Position numbers and translations under genes: made by a program | Assembly (NCBI GenBank): GCA_039033855.1 | Contig: JBCCBV010000017.1 | Location: 1 to 64,000 of the forward strand | Direction of reading: 5' to 3' | DNA from: JBCCBV01 sp039033855 | GTDB lineage: Bacteria; Planctomycetota; Phycisphaerae; Phycisphaerales; Phycisphaeraceae | Length of the DNA: 64,000 nt | The notes under the pieces: model-generated | Databases searched by the model: none | What the model was told of the DNA's origin: nothing | The model's input: only the letters and a program-made list of their open reading frames with translations | Shown: in pieces, positions 16,064 through 24,678 of the stretch | Layout: each line of letters begins with the position of its first letter | Numbering within the stretch: the first letter of the stretch is position 1

Positions 16064-16094
16064 CCGGCCCCACGTTCGAGAAAGGGACACGGAA

Positions 16095-18830
16095 ATGGCT
16101 AAGAAAAAAGCAATGACCCGGACCAAGCGGACCCCCGCCAAAAAGGCGCCGGCCGGCCGTAAGCCCGTCGCGGGCAAGATGGTCTATTACTTCGGCAAGA
16201 CCAAGACCGACGGCAACGCCACCCAGCGCGAGCTCATCGGCGGCAAGGGCGCGAACCTCGCCGACATGACGTCCATCGGCCTGCCGGTCCCGCCCGGCTT
16301 CACCTGCACCACCGAGTGCTGCGACCAGTACTACAAGCAAGGGCGCAAGCTCCCCAAGGGGCTGATGGACCAGGTCCACAAGGCCGTCAAAACCTTGGAG
16401 AAGGAAACCGGTAAGGCGTTCGGTTCCAAGTCCGACCCGCTCCTGGTTTCCGTGCGTTCCGGCGCCGCGCAGTCGATGCCCGGCATGATGGACACGGTGC
16501 TCAACCTCGGATTGACCGATGAGTCGGTCGTCGGCCTGGCCAACGCCACCGGCAACGAGCGTTTCGCTTACGACGCGTACCGCCGGCTGCTGAACATGTA
16601 CGGCGACGTGGTCATGGGCGTTGACCACCACGCGTTCGAAGCCGAGTTCGACAAGATCAAGAAGGCCCAGCGCGTTCAGCTCGACACCGACGTGACCGCC
16701 GCGGGCCTCATCAAGCTGTGCGACGCCTACAAGAAGGTCATCAAGAAGCACACCGGCCAGAGCTTCCCGCAGGACCCGATGAAGCAGCTCGAGCTGGGCA
16801 TTACCGCGGTGTTCGCCTCGTGGATGGTGCCGCGCGCGATCCGCTACCGCCAGATCAACGAGATGACCGGCCTGCTGGGCACGGCCGTGAACGTGCAGTC
16901 GATGGTTTACGGCAACATGGGCGACGACTGCGGCACGGGCGTTGCCTTTACCCGCGACCCGTCCACCGGCGAAAACAAGTTCTACGGCGAGTTCCTCATC
17001 AACGCCCAGGGCGAAGACGTCGTGGCCGGCATCCGCACGCCCGAGCCGGTCGAGAACATGCCCAAGACGTGGAAGGCCAAGAGCGACAAGCAGATCGGCA
17101 AGAAGATCCACGCCGAGCTCATGAACATCAAGAAGGTGCTCGAGAAGCACTACAAAGATGTTCAGGACATCGAGTTCACGATCGAAAAGGGCACGTTCTA
17201 CATGCTCCAGACCCGCACCGGGAAGCGCACCGGCGCCGCCGCGGTGAAGATCGCCTGCGACATGGTCAAGGAGAAGCTGATCACCGAAAAGACGGCGATC
17301 CAGCGCATCCCCGCCAACGACCTCACGCAGCTGCTGCTGCCCTCGTTCGACCCCGCCGCCAAGAAGAAGGCCGATGCGCTGTGCATCGGGCTGCCGGCGT
17401 CTCCGGGCGCGTCCTTCGGCAAGCTGGCGTTTACCGCCGAAGAGGCCGTCGAACGTTCTCATCAAGGGGAGCTTGTTCTGCTGGTGCGCAAAGAGACCAG
17501 CCCGGAAGACGTCGATGGCATGCACTCGGCGGCGGGCATCCTGACCAGCACCGGTGGCATGACCAGCCACGCGGCCGTGGTGGCACGCGGCTGGGGGAAG
17601 TGCTGCGTGGCCGGCGCCGGCGAGATCCACATCAACGAAAAGGCCGGCAAGATCACCGTCGGCGGCAAGTCTTACGGCCGGGGCGACACGCTGTCGCTCG
17701 ACGGCAGCACCGGGGAGGTCTTCGCGGGACAGATGGGCACCGTCGAGCCCAAGCTGTCGGGCGACTTCGCCACGGTGATGAAATGGTCCGACAAGCACCG
17801 CAAGCTGGGCATCCGCACCAACGCCGATTCGCCGAGCGACTCCAAGCGCGCCCGCGAGTTCGGGGCCGAGGGCATCGGCCTCTGCCGGACCGAGCACATG
17901 TTCTTCGAGGGCGACCGCATCCTGGCGATGCGCGAGATGATCCTGGCCGACTCCAAGTCGGCCCGCGAGGGTGCGCTCAAGAAGCTGCTGCCGTACCAGC
18001 GGAAGGACTTCGAGGGCATCTTCAAAGCGATGAAGGGCTTGCCCGTCACCGTGCGCCTGCTCGACCCGCCGTTGCACGAGTTCCTGCCCCACGACACCAA
18101 GGGCCAGTCCGACGTGGCCAAGGCGCTCGGCGTGAAGCCGGCCGAGGTCAAGCAGCGCGTGAGCGCCCTGCACGAGGCCAACCCGATGCTCGGCCACCGC
18201 GGTTGCCGGCTGTCGATCACCTACCCCGAGATCTTGGTCATGCAGGTCACGGCCATCGTCGAGGCGGCCATCAACTGCAAGAAGAAGCAGGTCGACGCCA
18301 AGCCCGAGATCATGATCCCGCTGGTCGGCACGGCCAAGGAACTGTCGATCCTCCGCGAACTCACCGAGCAGACCATCGCCAAGGTCAAGGCCGCCAAGAA
18401 GTACTCGGGCAAGCTGCCGATCCTCATCGGCACGATGATCGAGATCCCCCGCGCCGCGCTGACCGCCGACGAGGTCGCCGAACACGCCGACTTCTTCAGC
18501 TTCGGCACCAACGACCTCACCCAGATGACGTTCGGCTACAGCCGAGACGACGTGAACGGCTTCCTGCCCGATTACCTGGCCCAGGAAATCCTGGAGAAGG
18601 ACCCGTTCCAGTCGCTCGACCAGACCGGCGTGGGCCAACTGGTCGACACGGCCGTGTTCAAGGGCCAGTCGGTCAACAAGAAGATCAAGCTCGGCATCTG
18701 CGGCGAGCACGGCGGCGACCCCGCCTCGATCGACTTCTGCCACCGCGTCGGGCTGCAGTACGTGAGCTGCTCGCCGTTCCGCGTGCCCATCGCACGCCTC
18801 GCTGCGGCCCAGGCGGCGCTGAAGAACTGA
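16095..18830 (+). CDS. ppdK: Pyruvate, phosphate dikinase
   Basis: The 911-residue enzyme interconverts pyruvate, ATP and phosphate with phosphoenolpyruvate, AMP and pyrophosphate. The order is normal: an N-terminal ATP-grasp part (LIGGKGANLADM, VRSGAAQSMPGMMDT), a swivelling His domain (GGMTSHAAVVARGWGKCC, His near 490) and a C-terminal TIM barrel ending in GICGEHGGDP (catalytic Cys near 868). A basic N-terminal extension of about 32 residues rich in Lys, Arg and Ala precedes the enzyme. Strong promoter and ribosome site suggest high expression. The acetyltransferase gene follows after 21 nt. Confidence 0.96.
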   Translation: MAKKKAMTRTKRTPAKKAPAGRKPVAGKMVYYFGKTKTDGNATQRELIGGKGANLADMTSIGLPVPPGFTCTTECCDQYYKQGRKLPKGLMDQVHKAVKTLEKETGKAFGSKSDPLLVSVRSGAAQSMPGMMDTVLNLGLTDESVVGLANATGNERFAYDAYRRLLNMYGDVVMGVDHHAFEAEFDKIKKAQRVQLDTDVTAAGLIKLCDAYKKVIKKHTGQSFPQDPMKQLELGITAVFASWMVPRAIRYRQINEMTGLLGTAVNVQSMVYGNMGDDCGTGVAFTRDPSTGENKFYGEFLINAQGEDVVAGIRTPEPVENMPKTWKAKSDKQIGKKIHAELMNIKKVLEKHYKDVQDIEFTIEKGTFYMLQTRTGKRTGAAAVKIACDMVKEKLITEKTAIQRIPANDLTQLLLPSFDPAAKKKADALCIGLPASPGASFGKLAFTAEEAVERSHQGELVLLVRKETSPEDVDGMHSAAGILTSTGGMTSHAAVVARGWGKCCVAGAGEIHINEKAGKITVGGKSYGRGDTLSLDGSTGEVFAGQMGTVEPKLSGDFATVMKWSDKHRKLGIRTNADSPSDSKRAREFGAEGIGLCRTEHMFFEGDRILAMREMILADSKSAREGALKKLLPYQRKDFEGIFKAMKGLPVTVRLLDPPLHEFLPHDTKGQSDVAKALGVKPAEVKQRVSALHEANPMLGHRGCRLSITYPEILVMQVTAIVEAAINCKKKQVDAKPEIMIPLVGTAKELSILRELTEQTIAKVKAAKKYSGKLPILIGTMIEIPRAALTADEVAEHADFFSFGTNDLTQMTFGYSRDDVNGFLPDYLAQEILEKDPFQSLDQTGVGQLVDTAVFKGQSVNKKIKLGICGEHGGDPASIDFCHRVGLQYVSCSPFRVPIARLAAAQAALKN

Positions 18831-18851
18831 ACCACGTCGAAAGGTCGTGCA

Positions 18852-19394
18852 TTGGATGATGTGATTCCACCCGCCGGCCGATCCGAAAGACTGACCTACG
18901 AGAAGCTCCGTCGCGAACATGCGGCGGAGCTTTTTCCATTGCTCAGCGACCCGCAGGTGTACGCCCACATCGAGGGCGACCCGCCGGCCAGCGTCGAGGC
19001 CTTGGCAGACAAGTACGCCGCCATCGCCGTCGGCCCGCAGCGGCCCGAGATCGCCAACCAGACGTGGCGCGACTGCTGCGTCCGCCGGGCCGACACCGGG
19101 CAGGCGATTGGCGTGGTCGAGGCCACCGTCATCGAAGACCGGGCCGAGGTCGCCTACCTGGTCGGTGTCGAGTCGTGGGGCCAGGGCTACGCCTTCGAGG
19201 CCACGACCTGGTACCACGGCTGGCTCCCCGAGCAATCCCCGATCTCTTCGTACTGGGTCACGATCCTGCCGACGAACCAGCGATCGATTCGGCTGGCCGA
19301 GCGCCTGGGCTACACCCGCGTCGAAGACGAATCACTTTGGCCCGACCTGCGCAGCTACGACCCCGGCGACCTGGTCTACCGCAAGCCGGCATGA
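18852..19394 (+). CDS. GNAT-family N-acetyltransferase
   Basis: This 180-residue protein resembles the RimJ/RimL-type GNAT group: LTYEKLRREHAAELFPLL then DPQVYAHIEGDPP at the N-terminus, VVEATVIEDRAEVAYLVG and SWGQGYAFEA (acetyl-CoA loop), and a C-terminal NQRSIRLAERLGYTRV motif. Substrate is unknown. The likely start is TTG at 18852, with AAAGG 7 nt upstream; GTG at 18861 is the alternative. A complete intrinsic-terminator hairpin lies within its first codons, so expression would depend on read-through from ppdK. Confidence 0.85.
   Translation: MDDVIPPAGRSERLTYEKLRREHAAELFPLLSDPQVYAHIEGDPPASVEALADKYAAIAVGPQRPEIANQTWRDCCVRRADTGQAIGVVEATVIEDRAEVAYLVGVESWGQGYAFEATTWYHGWLPEQSPISSYWVTILPTNQRSIRLAERLGYTRVEDESLWPDLRSYDPGDLVYRKPA
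18903..18935 (+). terminator. Intrinsic terminator inside the acetyltransferase coding sequence
   Basis: AAGCTCCGTCGC (18903-18914) pairs over 12 positions with GCGGCGGAGCTT (18921-18932) with one G-U pair and a 6-nt loop. It merges into five T (18931-18935). It lies 73 nt after the ppdK stop and would terminate ppdK mRNA. Confidence 0.6.
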
Positions 19395-19472
19395 GTCTGA
19401 CCCGGATTGCAGCCGGCTCAGGGGCAGGAGCGGTTTGGCGATTAGCGCAGCTAACGCAATGTGGTCAAACCG

Positions 19473-19501
19473 TTGACGGTTTGTTTCGTTTTCGTTAGAT
19501 T
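19473..19501 (+). promoter_or_regulatory. Sigma-70-type promoter of the first PEP-CTERM gene
   Basis: TTGACG (19473-19478), a 17-nt spacer and TAGATT (19496-19501) lie about 35 nt before the ATG. The ribosome site GGGAGGA is at 19524-19530. Confidence 0.7.
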
Positions 19502-19536
19502 TCTTCCGAGCCATTTTGCTCCAGGGAGGAAGATCC

Positions 19537-20196
19537 ATGTTCCACTCGCGTTGCGTTGCAAACCTCATCTCCGCAGGTGCTTTGGTCGTTGCCGCAGGCC
19601 CCGCGGCCGCCGGCGGGCTGAGCGCCGCGGTCACGTTCGAGACCGTGCCCCTGAACACCCAGTTCGGCGGGTCGTTCGGCCAGAGCCCCGGCGACACGAT
19701 CTTTACCGAGAACGGGATTGCGGTTGGGGTCGAAGAGTTCACGCCAGACTTCGGAGGGCCGCTCTTCGGCTCCGCCCAGATTGGCGGCTTTAGCGACATC
19801 AATTTTCCGACCACGCCTCTGACCGTCAGCAACATCCTCCTCGACTTCGACTTCAGCGGCGTCGGGTTCGGCGTCAAGCAGGCGTCGTTCGAGTTCGCCG
19901 ACTTCGGCGGCGTCGAGAACCTCGGCGTCAACGGCACGGTCATCGTGGTGGACTTCAGCGAGGGCAACGTGCCTGCGCTGCCCGCAACGATCGCCGGCGT
20001 GACCATCGAGCGCACGCTCAACCCGGCCACGACCGAAGCCGGCGTGATCACCCTGACCGGCGACCTCCAGTCGATCCAGATCGGCGGGCAGGAACTCGGC
20101 ATCGACAACGTCATCGCGACCGACGTGCCCGAGCCGGCGACGTTGAGCGTCCTCGCCCTCGCGGGCGCTTGTTTGGCCCGACGTCGGCGGGCTTGA
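19537..20196 (+). CDS. PEP-CTERM sorted secreted protein
   Basis: This is a 219-residue exported protein with a signal peptide (cleavage likely after AAA near 26) and a PEP-CTERM tail: VPEPATLSVLALAGACLA followed by RRRR. The body is rich in Gly, Phe, Asp and beta strands, with motifs such as NILLDFDFSGVGFGV and SIQIGGQELGIDNV seen in PEP-CTERM proteins of unknown role. The tail should be recognised by an exosortase, which is not encoded in this window. It has its own promoter and a strong ribosome site and converges on the next gene. Confidence 0.88.
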   Translation: MFHSRCVANLISAGALVVAAGPAAAGGLSAAVTFETVPLNTQFGGSFGQSPGDTIFTENGIAVGVEEFTPDFGGPLFGSAQIGGFSDINFPTTPLTVSNILLDFDFSGVGFGVKQASFEFADFGGVENLGVNGTVIVVDFSEGNVPALPATIAGVTIERTLNPATTEAGVITLTGDLQSIQIGGQELGIDNVIATDVPEPATLSVLALAGACLARRRRA

Positions 20197-20217
20197 GTCG
20201 AAACGCTTGTGAAGCAC

Positions 20218-20898
20218 CTACCCGCGTGTTGATCGCTGGGTGAGTTCGAGGACCAGGCCGAGCGCTTCGTCCAGGAACGCCGCGTAGCGCTCGGGTTTAC
20301 TGGCGGACTTGCCGGCGAAGACGATCAGCCTTTCCCCCTTGGCCTGCACGGCCAGCTTGGCGGTCATCGCCTCGAAGTGCGCGATCAGCCCGGCGTCGAA
20401 CAGCCGGCGGACGGGTTCTTCTTTGGGCCCGCGCAAGTGGAAGCGTTTGGAAAAGTCGGGGTGTGCTTCGAAGTCGAAGTCCTTGGCGCCGAACACTGAC
20501 GCGATTTTGTGGCCCAGGTGTTCGCGCTGCAGGCTGAACGCGGGCAGGCCGGCGCCCGGCACGCGCAACCCGACCACGGCCAAGTTGTGGGTCTGGGTGT
20601 CGTCGCCGCTGCCGGTGGTGTAGCGGTAGTCGAAGGCCTCGATCTCGACATCGCCCGCGGCGCCGGAGATGCCGTTGACGGCCTTGCGGGCCGAGCCGCG
20701 CTCGAAGAGTTCGAACCCCGCGTCGCGCCAGGGGCGGGCGCCCTTGGCCTTGGGGTCGAAGGCGTAGCCCTGCGACTCGGCGAAGGCTTGGATGGCGGCC
20801 TCGCGTCGGCGGTCCAGATACACGCTCAGGGTGATGAGCCCGAAGATCAGCCCACCCACTCCAAGCACGGCAAGGGTGATCCAGGCTGCGGTGGCCAA
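20218..20898 (-). CDS. Conserved-looking membrane-anchored protein of unknown function
   Basis: This is a 226-residue protein with one N-terminal transmembrane segment (about 4-26), a basic stop (DRRRE) and a soluble domain: AFAESQGYAF, then EIEAFDYRYTTGSGDDTQTHN and LVRVPGAG-like strands. The arrangement resembles DUF3137-type proteins (large N-terminal membrane anchor plus a beta-rich domain with a YRYTTGSG-like strand). The start appears to be TTG at 20898, with AAGG 8 nt upstream. It follows the FHA gene after 26 nt and is probably cotranscribed. Confidence 0.7.
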   Translation of the reverse strand: MATAAWITLAVLGVGGLIFGLITLSVYLDRRREAAIQAFAESQGYAFDPKAKGARPWRDAGFELFERGSARKAVNGISGAAGDVEIEAFDYRYTTGSGDDTQTHNLAVVGLRVPGAGLPAFSLQREHLGHKIASVFGAKDFDFEAHPDFSKRFHLRGPKEEPVRRLFDAGLIAHFEAMTAKLAVQAKGERLIVFAGKSASKPERYAAFLDEALGLVLELTQRSTRG

Positions 20899-20924
20899 AA
20901 GGGCGCCTTACGAAGGAGGGTGTG

Positions 20925-23714
20925 CTAGCGGCGCGGGCTGGGGTTGACCTCGGGCAGGCCCAGCAGGCTTCGCCCGGCGTCGCGGTCTTGGCGGCGCTGG
21001 GATTCGGCCAGGTCGCGCAGGGCCTGCCGTTCGCGCTCGAGGTCGGCGGCGTACCACTGGCGCCAGGTGGCGTGGCCGGCGTGGCGGGCGGCGGCGGGGT
21101 CGAGTTCGCGGGAGTGCTGGCCGTCGCGCGTCCGGCGATCGACGTAAGTGATCGTCTGGCCTGACACGAACGCCGAGCGATACGCCTGCTGCAGCGGGGT
21201 CAGGGCCTCGGCGGGGCGCTGGCCGTGCGGATGGGGCGCGGCGGAAATCGTTTCGATCGATGCCGGTTCGGTGGTGACCGCGGCGGGGGGTTCGACGGCG
21301 CCGCCGGGGCCGAGCTCGACCGACAGGGCCATGGCCTGCTCGCCCCGCAGGTCGCGGGCCATCAGGGCTTGGTCGACGATACTGCGGATCTCTTCGCGCG
21401 ACGCGAACCGGGTGCGCACCTCGGTGAGCAGCTGCTCGAGAGTGTTGCGGGTTTCGCCGGCCGAGGCGCGCTTGAGGGCCCGAAGCACGTCGAGCGCCTG
21501 CTGGCGGGTGGCGGTCTGGCTGGCGTCCACCGCGCCGCGCAACTCGACTAGCTCGGCGGCGACGACACGCTGCTGCTCGACGATGCGCTGGAGGTCGGCC
21601 AGACGCTCTGCGGCCGGGCCGGTTTCGCCGGACGCGGCGGACTCTTGACGGAGGGTTTGGAGCTGCGATTCGAGCTCGCGGAGCGCCGCCACGACCTGGT
21701 CGTGGGCCAGGGCGGTGTCGAGCTCGCTGGCCAGGTCGACCACGGCCGACTGCGGGGCCGGGCCTTCGGGCAGGGCGAGCAAGTCGGCTTCCAGTTGGTC
21801 CAGCCGGGCGAGCGCCTGGCCGTCGCCGGCACGGGCCAGGGCGACCACCGCGCCGTGGAGCGCGGCGGCGGCGCGGGTCTGCGATTCGATGCGCGACAGG
21901 CGTACCACGGCGGCCTGGAGCGGTTCGGAAAGGTCGGGCGGCAGGGCGGCTTTGACGTCGGCGATGGCGGCCAGCAGCACGGCCGTATCGTCAGACGCTT
22001 CGCGCGATTCGAGTTTCGCGAGCGCCGCTTCGGCGGCGGCCTGCACCCGGTCGGGCTGGGCCTCGATGGCTTGGCGCAGCGCCGCAAACTCGGTGGCGTC
22101 GGGCATACCGCGGACTTCGCGCAGCACCTCGCCCAGGAGCGCTTCGACCTTCCGGCGGTCGCTGGCGAGCGCCACTTCGATGGTTTGCGTCCACGCGTCC
22201 GAGGGGTCGGTCAGCCCGGCGTTGTGCACCGCGGCCATCAGACGCTCGACCGCGTCGCGCTGGTGCTTGCCGTCGTGACGCAGCACCGCGGCGATGTCCT
22301 CGACGATCTGATCCCGGCTGGGCGAGTTGTCGATCCGCTGAGCCAGGCCGCGGACCTCGGCGAGCAGGGGCTCGGTGGCCTTGCGGGTGTCGAGCACCAG
22401 CGCATCTTGCAGCTGCGCGGCGATCTCGGCGGCCAGGGGCTCGGCCTGGAGTTGGGCCACGGCCTGGTCGAGCGCATCGCGCTGTGCGCCGGCGTGTTCG
22501 GCGAGCGCCAAGCGGAGCACGTCGGCCACGGCATCGGTATCGAGCGACTGGTTCGGGCTTGCCTGAGCGAGCGCGTCGAGCCGTGCCGAGGCCTCGCGCG
22601 CCAAACGCAGGGCCTGGAGCGCGGGGTCGGCGTCGATGAGCTCGGCGACATCCGGATTCACCGGCGAAGCGTCCGGCGACGCACGAAGGTGGTTGGCGGT
22701 CTGCGTGAGCGCGACGCGGGTTTGGTTGCGGTCGCCCACGGCCGCCAGGTCGATGGCCGATAGCTGGGCCGCCGCGGCGGGGTCGTTGCGCAGCCGGGCC
22801 AGGGCGGGGCCGAGGGCTTCGGCCACGGCGGGGCTCATCCGCTTGGGCAGGTGGCGCAGCTCGTGCTCGAGCAGCGTCAGGCGGCGCTGGTGGGCCACGC
22901 TCTGTTCGTTGGCGACGGCGAGCTCGGCGAGCACGCGGTGGTCGGCCTCGGCACGACGCGAAAGCTCGGACATCAGCTGGCCGTGCGCGACACTGGTTTG
23001 ATCGAACGCATCCACCAGCTTGGCGCCGAGGCGCTGGTTGGCGGCCAAGGCGGAGGTGAGCGATTCGTCGACCTCGGCCCGTCGGTCGGCGGCGCCGAGC
23101 AGTCCATCGATGCCGGCGAGCACGCTCTGCCCGGTGCGGGCCTGGGCGGCGGCGAACGCCTGGTCGGCTTGGGTCTGCTGATCGAGGCTCTGGCGTTGGC
23201 GGGCGAGCTCTTGCGTGATCGCGTCGAGCTTGTCGCCGATCACCGGGTCGAGGCCCGCGGGTCGGTCGTGCAGCAGGGGCATCCACGCCGGGCTCGAGCC
23301 GAGGGCCAGCATGGCGGCCGCCGCGGCGCCGCCGGCGATCAACAGCACGCGTTGCCGCTTGCGCCGGATCGCCAAGGGCTCGGCGGACAGGTCGAAGCCC
23401 TCGAGCCGTTCGGCCTGCTCGGGCGACAAGCGCGAGACCACGAGCACCGACGACCCGACCTGGATGTGGTCGCCGTCGGAGATGGGCTGGGCTTTGTCGA
23501 CCCGCTGGCGGTTGCAGTACGTGCCGTGGCGCGAGCCCAGGTCGCGGAGATACCATCGGCCGCCTTCGGACCACAGCCGGCAGTGCCGGCGGGACGACTT
23601 GCGATCGCTCAGGCGAACGTCGCCGCCCTCACGCCCGAGGATGAACTCCTGGTCGTCCGGCAGTTCGTAGACACGACCCTTGTCGGGCCCGGCAGCGACG
23701 ATCAGAAGAAGCAC
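20925..23714 (-). CDS. FHA-domain membrane protein with very long coiled coil
   Basis: This is a 929-residue protein from the chosen start. An FHA phosphothreonine-binding domain occupies about 1-95 (ILGREGGDVRLSD, SSRRHCRLW, LGSRHGTYCN). One transmembrane segment follows (about 122-140, VLLIAGGAAAAAMLALG), then about 750 residues of Ala/Leu/Glu/Gln-rich heptad sequence, predicted coiled coil. The FHA part would be cytoplasmic and the coil periplasmic, a possible signal-linked structural or envelope protein. Two GTG starts are possible (23714 or 23801); the FHA domain begins at the former. Confidence 0.8.
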   Translation of the reverse strand: MLLLIVAAGPDKGRVYELPDDQEFILGREGGDVRLSDRKSSRRHCRLWSEGGRWYLRDLGSRHGTYCNRQRVDKAQPISDGDHIQVGSSVLVVSRLSPEQAERLEGFDLSAEPLAIRRKRQRVLLIAGGAAAAAMLALGSSPAWMPLLHDRPAGLDPVIGDKLDAITQELARQRQSLDQQTQADQAFAAAQARTGQSVLAGIDGLLGAADRRAEVDESLTSALAANQRLGAKLVDAFDQTSVAHGQLMSELSRRAEADHRVLAELAVANEQSVAHQRRLTLLEHELRHLPKRMSPAVAEALGPALARLRNDPAAAAQLSAIDLAAVGDRNQTRVALTQTANHLRASPDASPVNPDVAELIDADPALQALRLAREASARLDALAQASPNQSLDTDAVADVLRLALAEHAGAQRDALDQAVAQLQAEPLAAEIAAQLQDALVLDTRKATEPLLAEVRGLAQRIDNSPSRDQIVEDIAAVLRHDGKHQRDAVERLMAAVHNAGLTDPSDAWTQTIEVALASDRRKVEALLGEVLREVRGMPDATEFAALRQAIEAQPDRVQAAAEAALAKLESREASDDTAVLLAAIADVKAALPPDLSEPLQAAVVRLSRIESQTRAAAALHGAVVALARAGDGQALARLDQLEADLLALPEGPAPQSAVVDLASELDTALAHDQVVAALRELESQLQTLRQESAASGETGPAAERLADLQRIVEQQRVVAAELVELRGAVDASQTATRQQALDVLRALKRASAGETRNTLEQLLTEVRTRFASREEIRSIVDQALMARDLRGEQAMALSVELGPGGAVEPPAAVTTEPASIETISAAPHPHGQRPAEALTPLQQAYRSAFVSGQTITYVDRRTRDGQHSRELDPAAARHAGHATWRQWYAADLERERQALRDLAESQRRQDRDAGRSLLGLPEVNPSPRR

Positions 23715-23858
23715 TTGAGCGTTTCGCGGGAGGCGGGGGTGTCGCCGGTCGTAGGGGCTTGCAACCGGGGGCGTTGGGCCTGCTGGCCGGGTTGCCCACA
23801 CCGTTCACATGATGCTAACCGCTGCCCCGGCAAGGCTCAAGAAAGATCGCCGGTATGA

Positions 23859-24677
23859 TCAACCCTCGGCCTTGCGGGCCACGCAATAGGCCACAAAATC
23901 ATCCGTGGCGGGCAGTTTGGGCCTCGGCCGATAACGCGGCGTCGGCGGTCCAACCGGGGCGCCTTGCGGGGCTTTCTCGACGCCGACCGACCACAGCTCG
24001 ACCCGGTCGAAGCGGGCCTCTTGGGCGAGGTCGACGAGCTCCGGCGCGGTCCAGAGCCGCCAGTCGTAGCGGAACGCCGGGCGCGGGCTGGGCGGCTGGC
24101 CCGGCAGGTCGAAATAGACCCGGCAGTCGATGCGGGCGGTCGCCTCGTCGAAGGCGTGCTGGCACCAGCGGTAGGTGAACGCGGGCAGGTCGTGTTCGGT
24201 GTCGGCCTCGATCCGGCGGGTCTGCTCGCCCAGCCGTTTGGCGCCCGGGCCGCCGAAGAAGTCGAGGATGAACACACCGCCGGGTCGCAAGCGCTTTCGC
24301 GCTGCGCGGAAGTAGCAGAGCATCTCGGGTCGGCGACGCCAGACCATGGCCGAGAAGTTGAGCGATGCCACGATGTCGACCCGCGGGCCTGGGGTTTCGA
24401 GTACGTCGCCTATCACGCGGTGGATGTCCGGGTGCGCCCGGTACGCTGCGCCCCAGCGCACGGTCGGAGCGTGGTGATCGACGGCCATGGCCTGACGGTC
24501 GGGGTCGGACATCGCCCAGGCCTGCGACAGCGCTCCGCTGCCGGCAAAGTCTTCGCGCAAGAGAAGCGGGAAACCGTCGGAGCCGTCCGCGGCCATGCGC
24601 TCGAGCAGCGCGACCTCGGCCAGGGGGTGTTGCACGGCCGCCTCATACAACGCCAGTCGGTGCGGGCGGCGCGGCAC
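23859..24677 (-). CDS. Class I SAM-dependent methyltransferase
   Basis: The 272-residue product has a Rossmann methyltransferase core: LLREDFAGSGALSQAW (SAM loop), AMAVDHHAPTV (acidic loop), VDIVASLNFS and RLRPGGVFILDFFGG. A C-terminal part (FRYDWRLWTAPELVDL and FDRVELWSV) probably contacts substrate. The substrate is unknown. The GTG at 24677 lies 1 nt after the upstream stop, so translation is probably coupled; TTG at 24695 is an alternative overlapping start. It sits between a lipoprotein gene and the FHA gene. Confidence 0.82.
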   Translation of the reverse strand: MPRRPHRLALYEAAVQHPLAEVALLERMAADGSDGFPLLLREDFAGSGALSQAWAMSDPDRQAMAVDHHAPTVRWGAAYRAHPDIHRVIGDVLETPGPRVDIVASLNFSAMVWRRRPEMLCYFRAARKRLRPGGVFILDFFGGPGAKRLGEQTRRIEADTEHDLPAFTYRWCQHAFDEATARIDCRVYFDLPGQPPSPRPAFRYDWRLWTAPELVDLAQEARFDRVELWSVGVEKAPQGAPVGPPTPRYRPRPKLPATDDFVAYCVARKAEG

Positions 24678-24678
24678 G

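Noticed and set aside
14814..19235. A 1473-codon open frame on the minus strand opposite ppdK and neighbours
   Set aside because: It is opposite recognisable genes, has no homologous motif, and long antisense frames are expected in GC-rich DNA.
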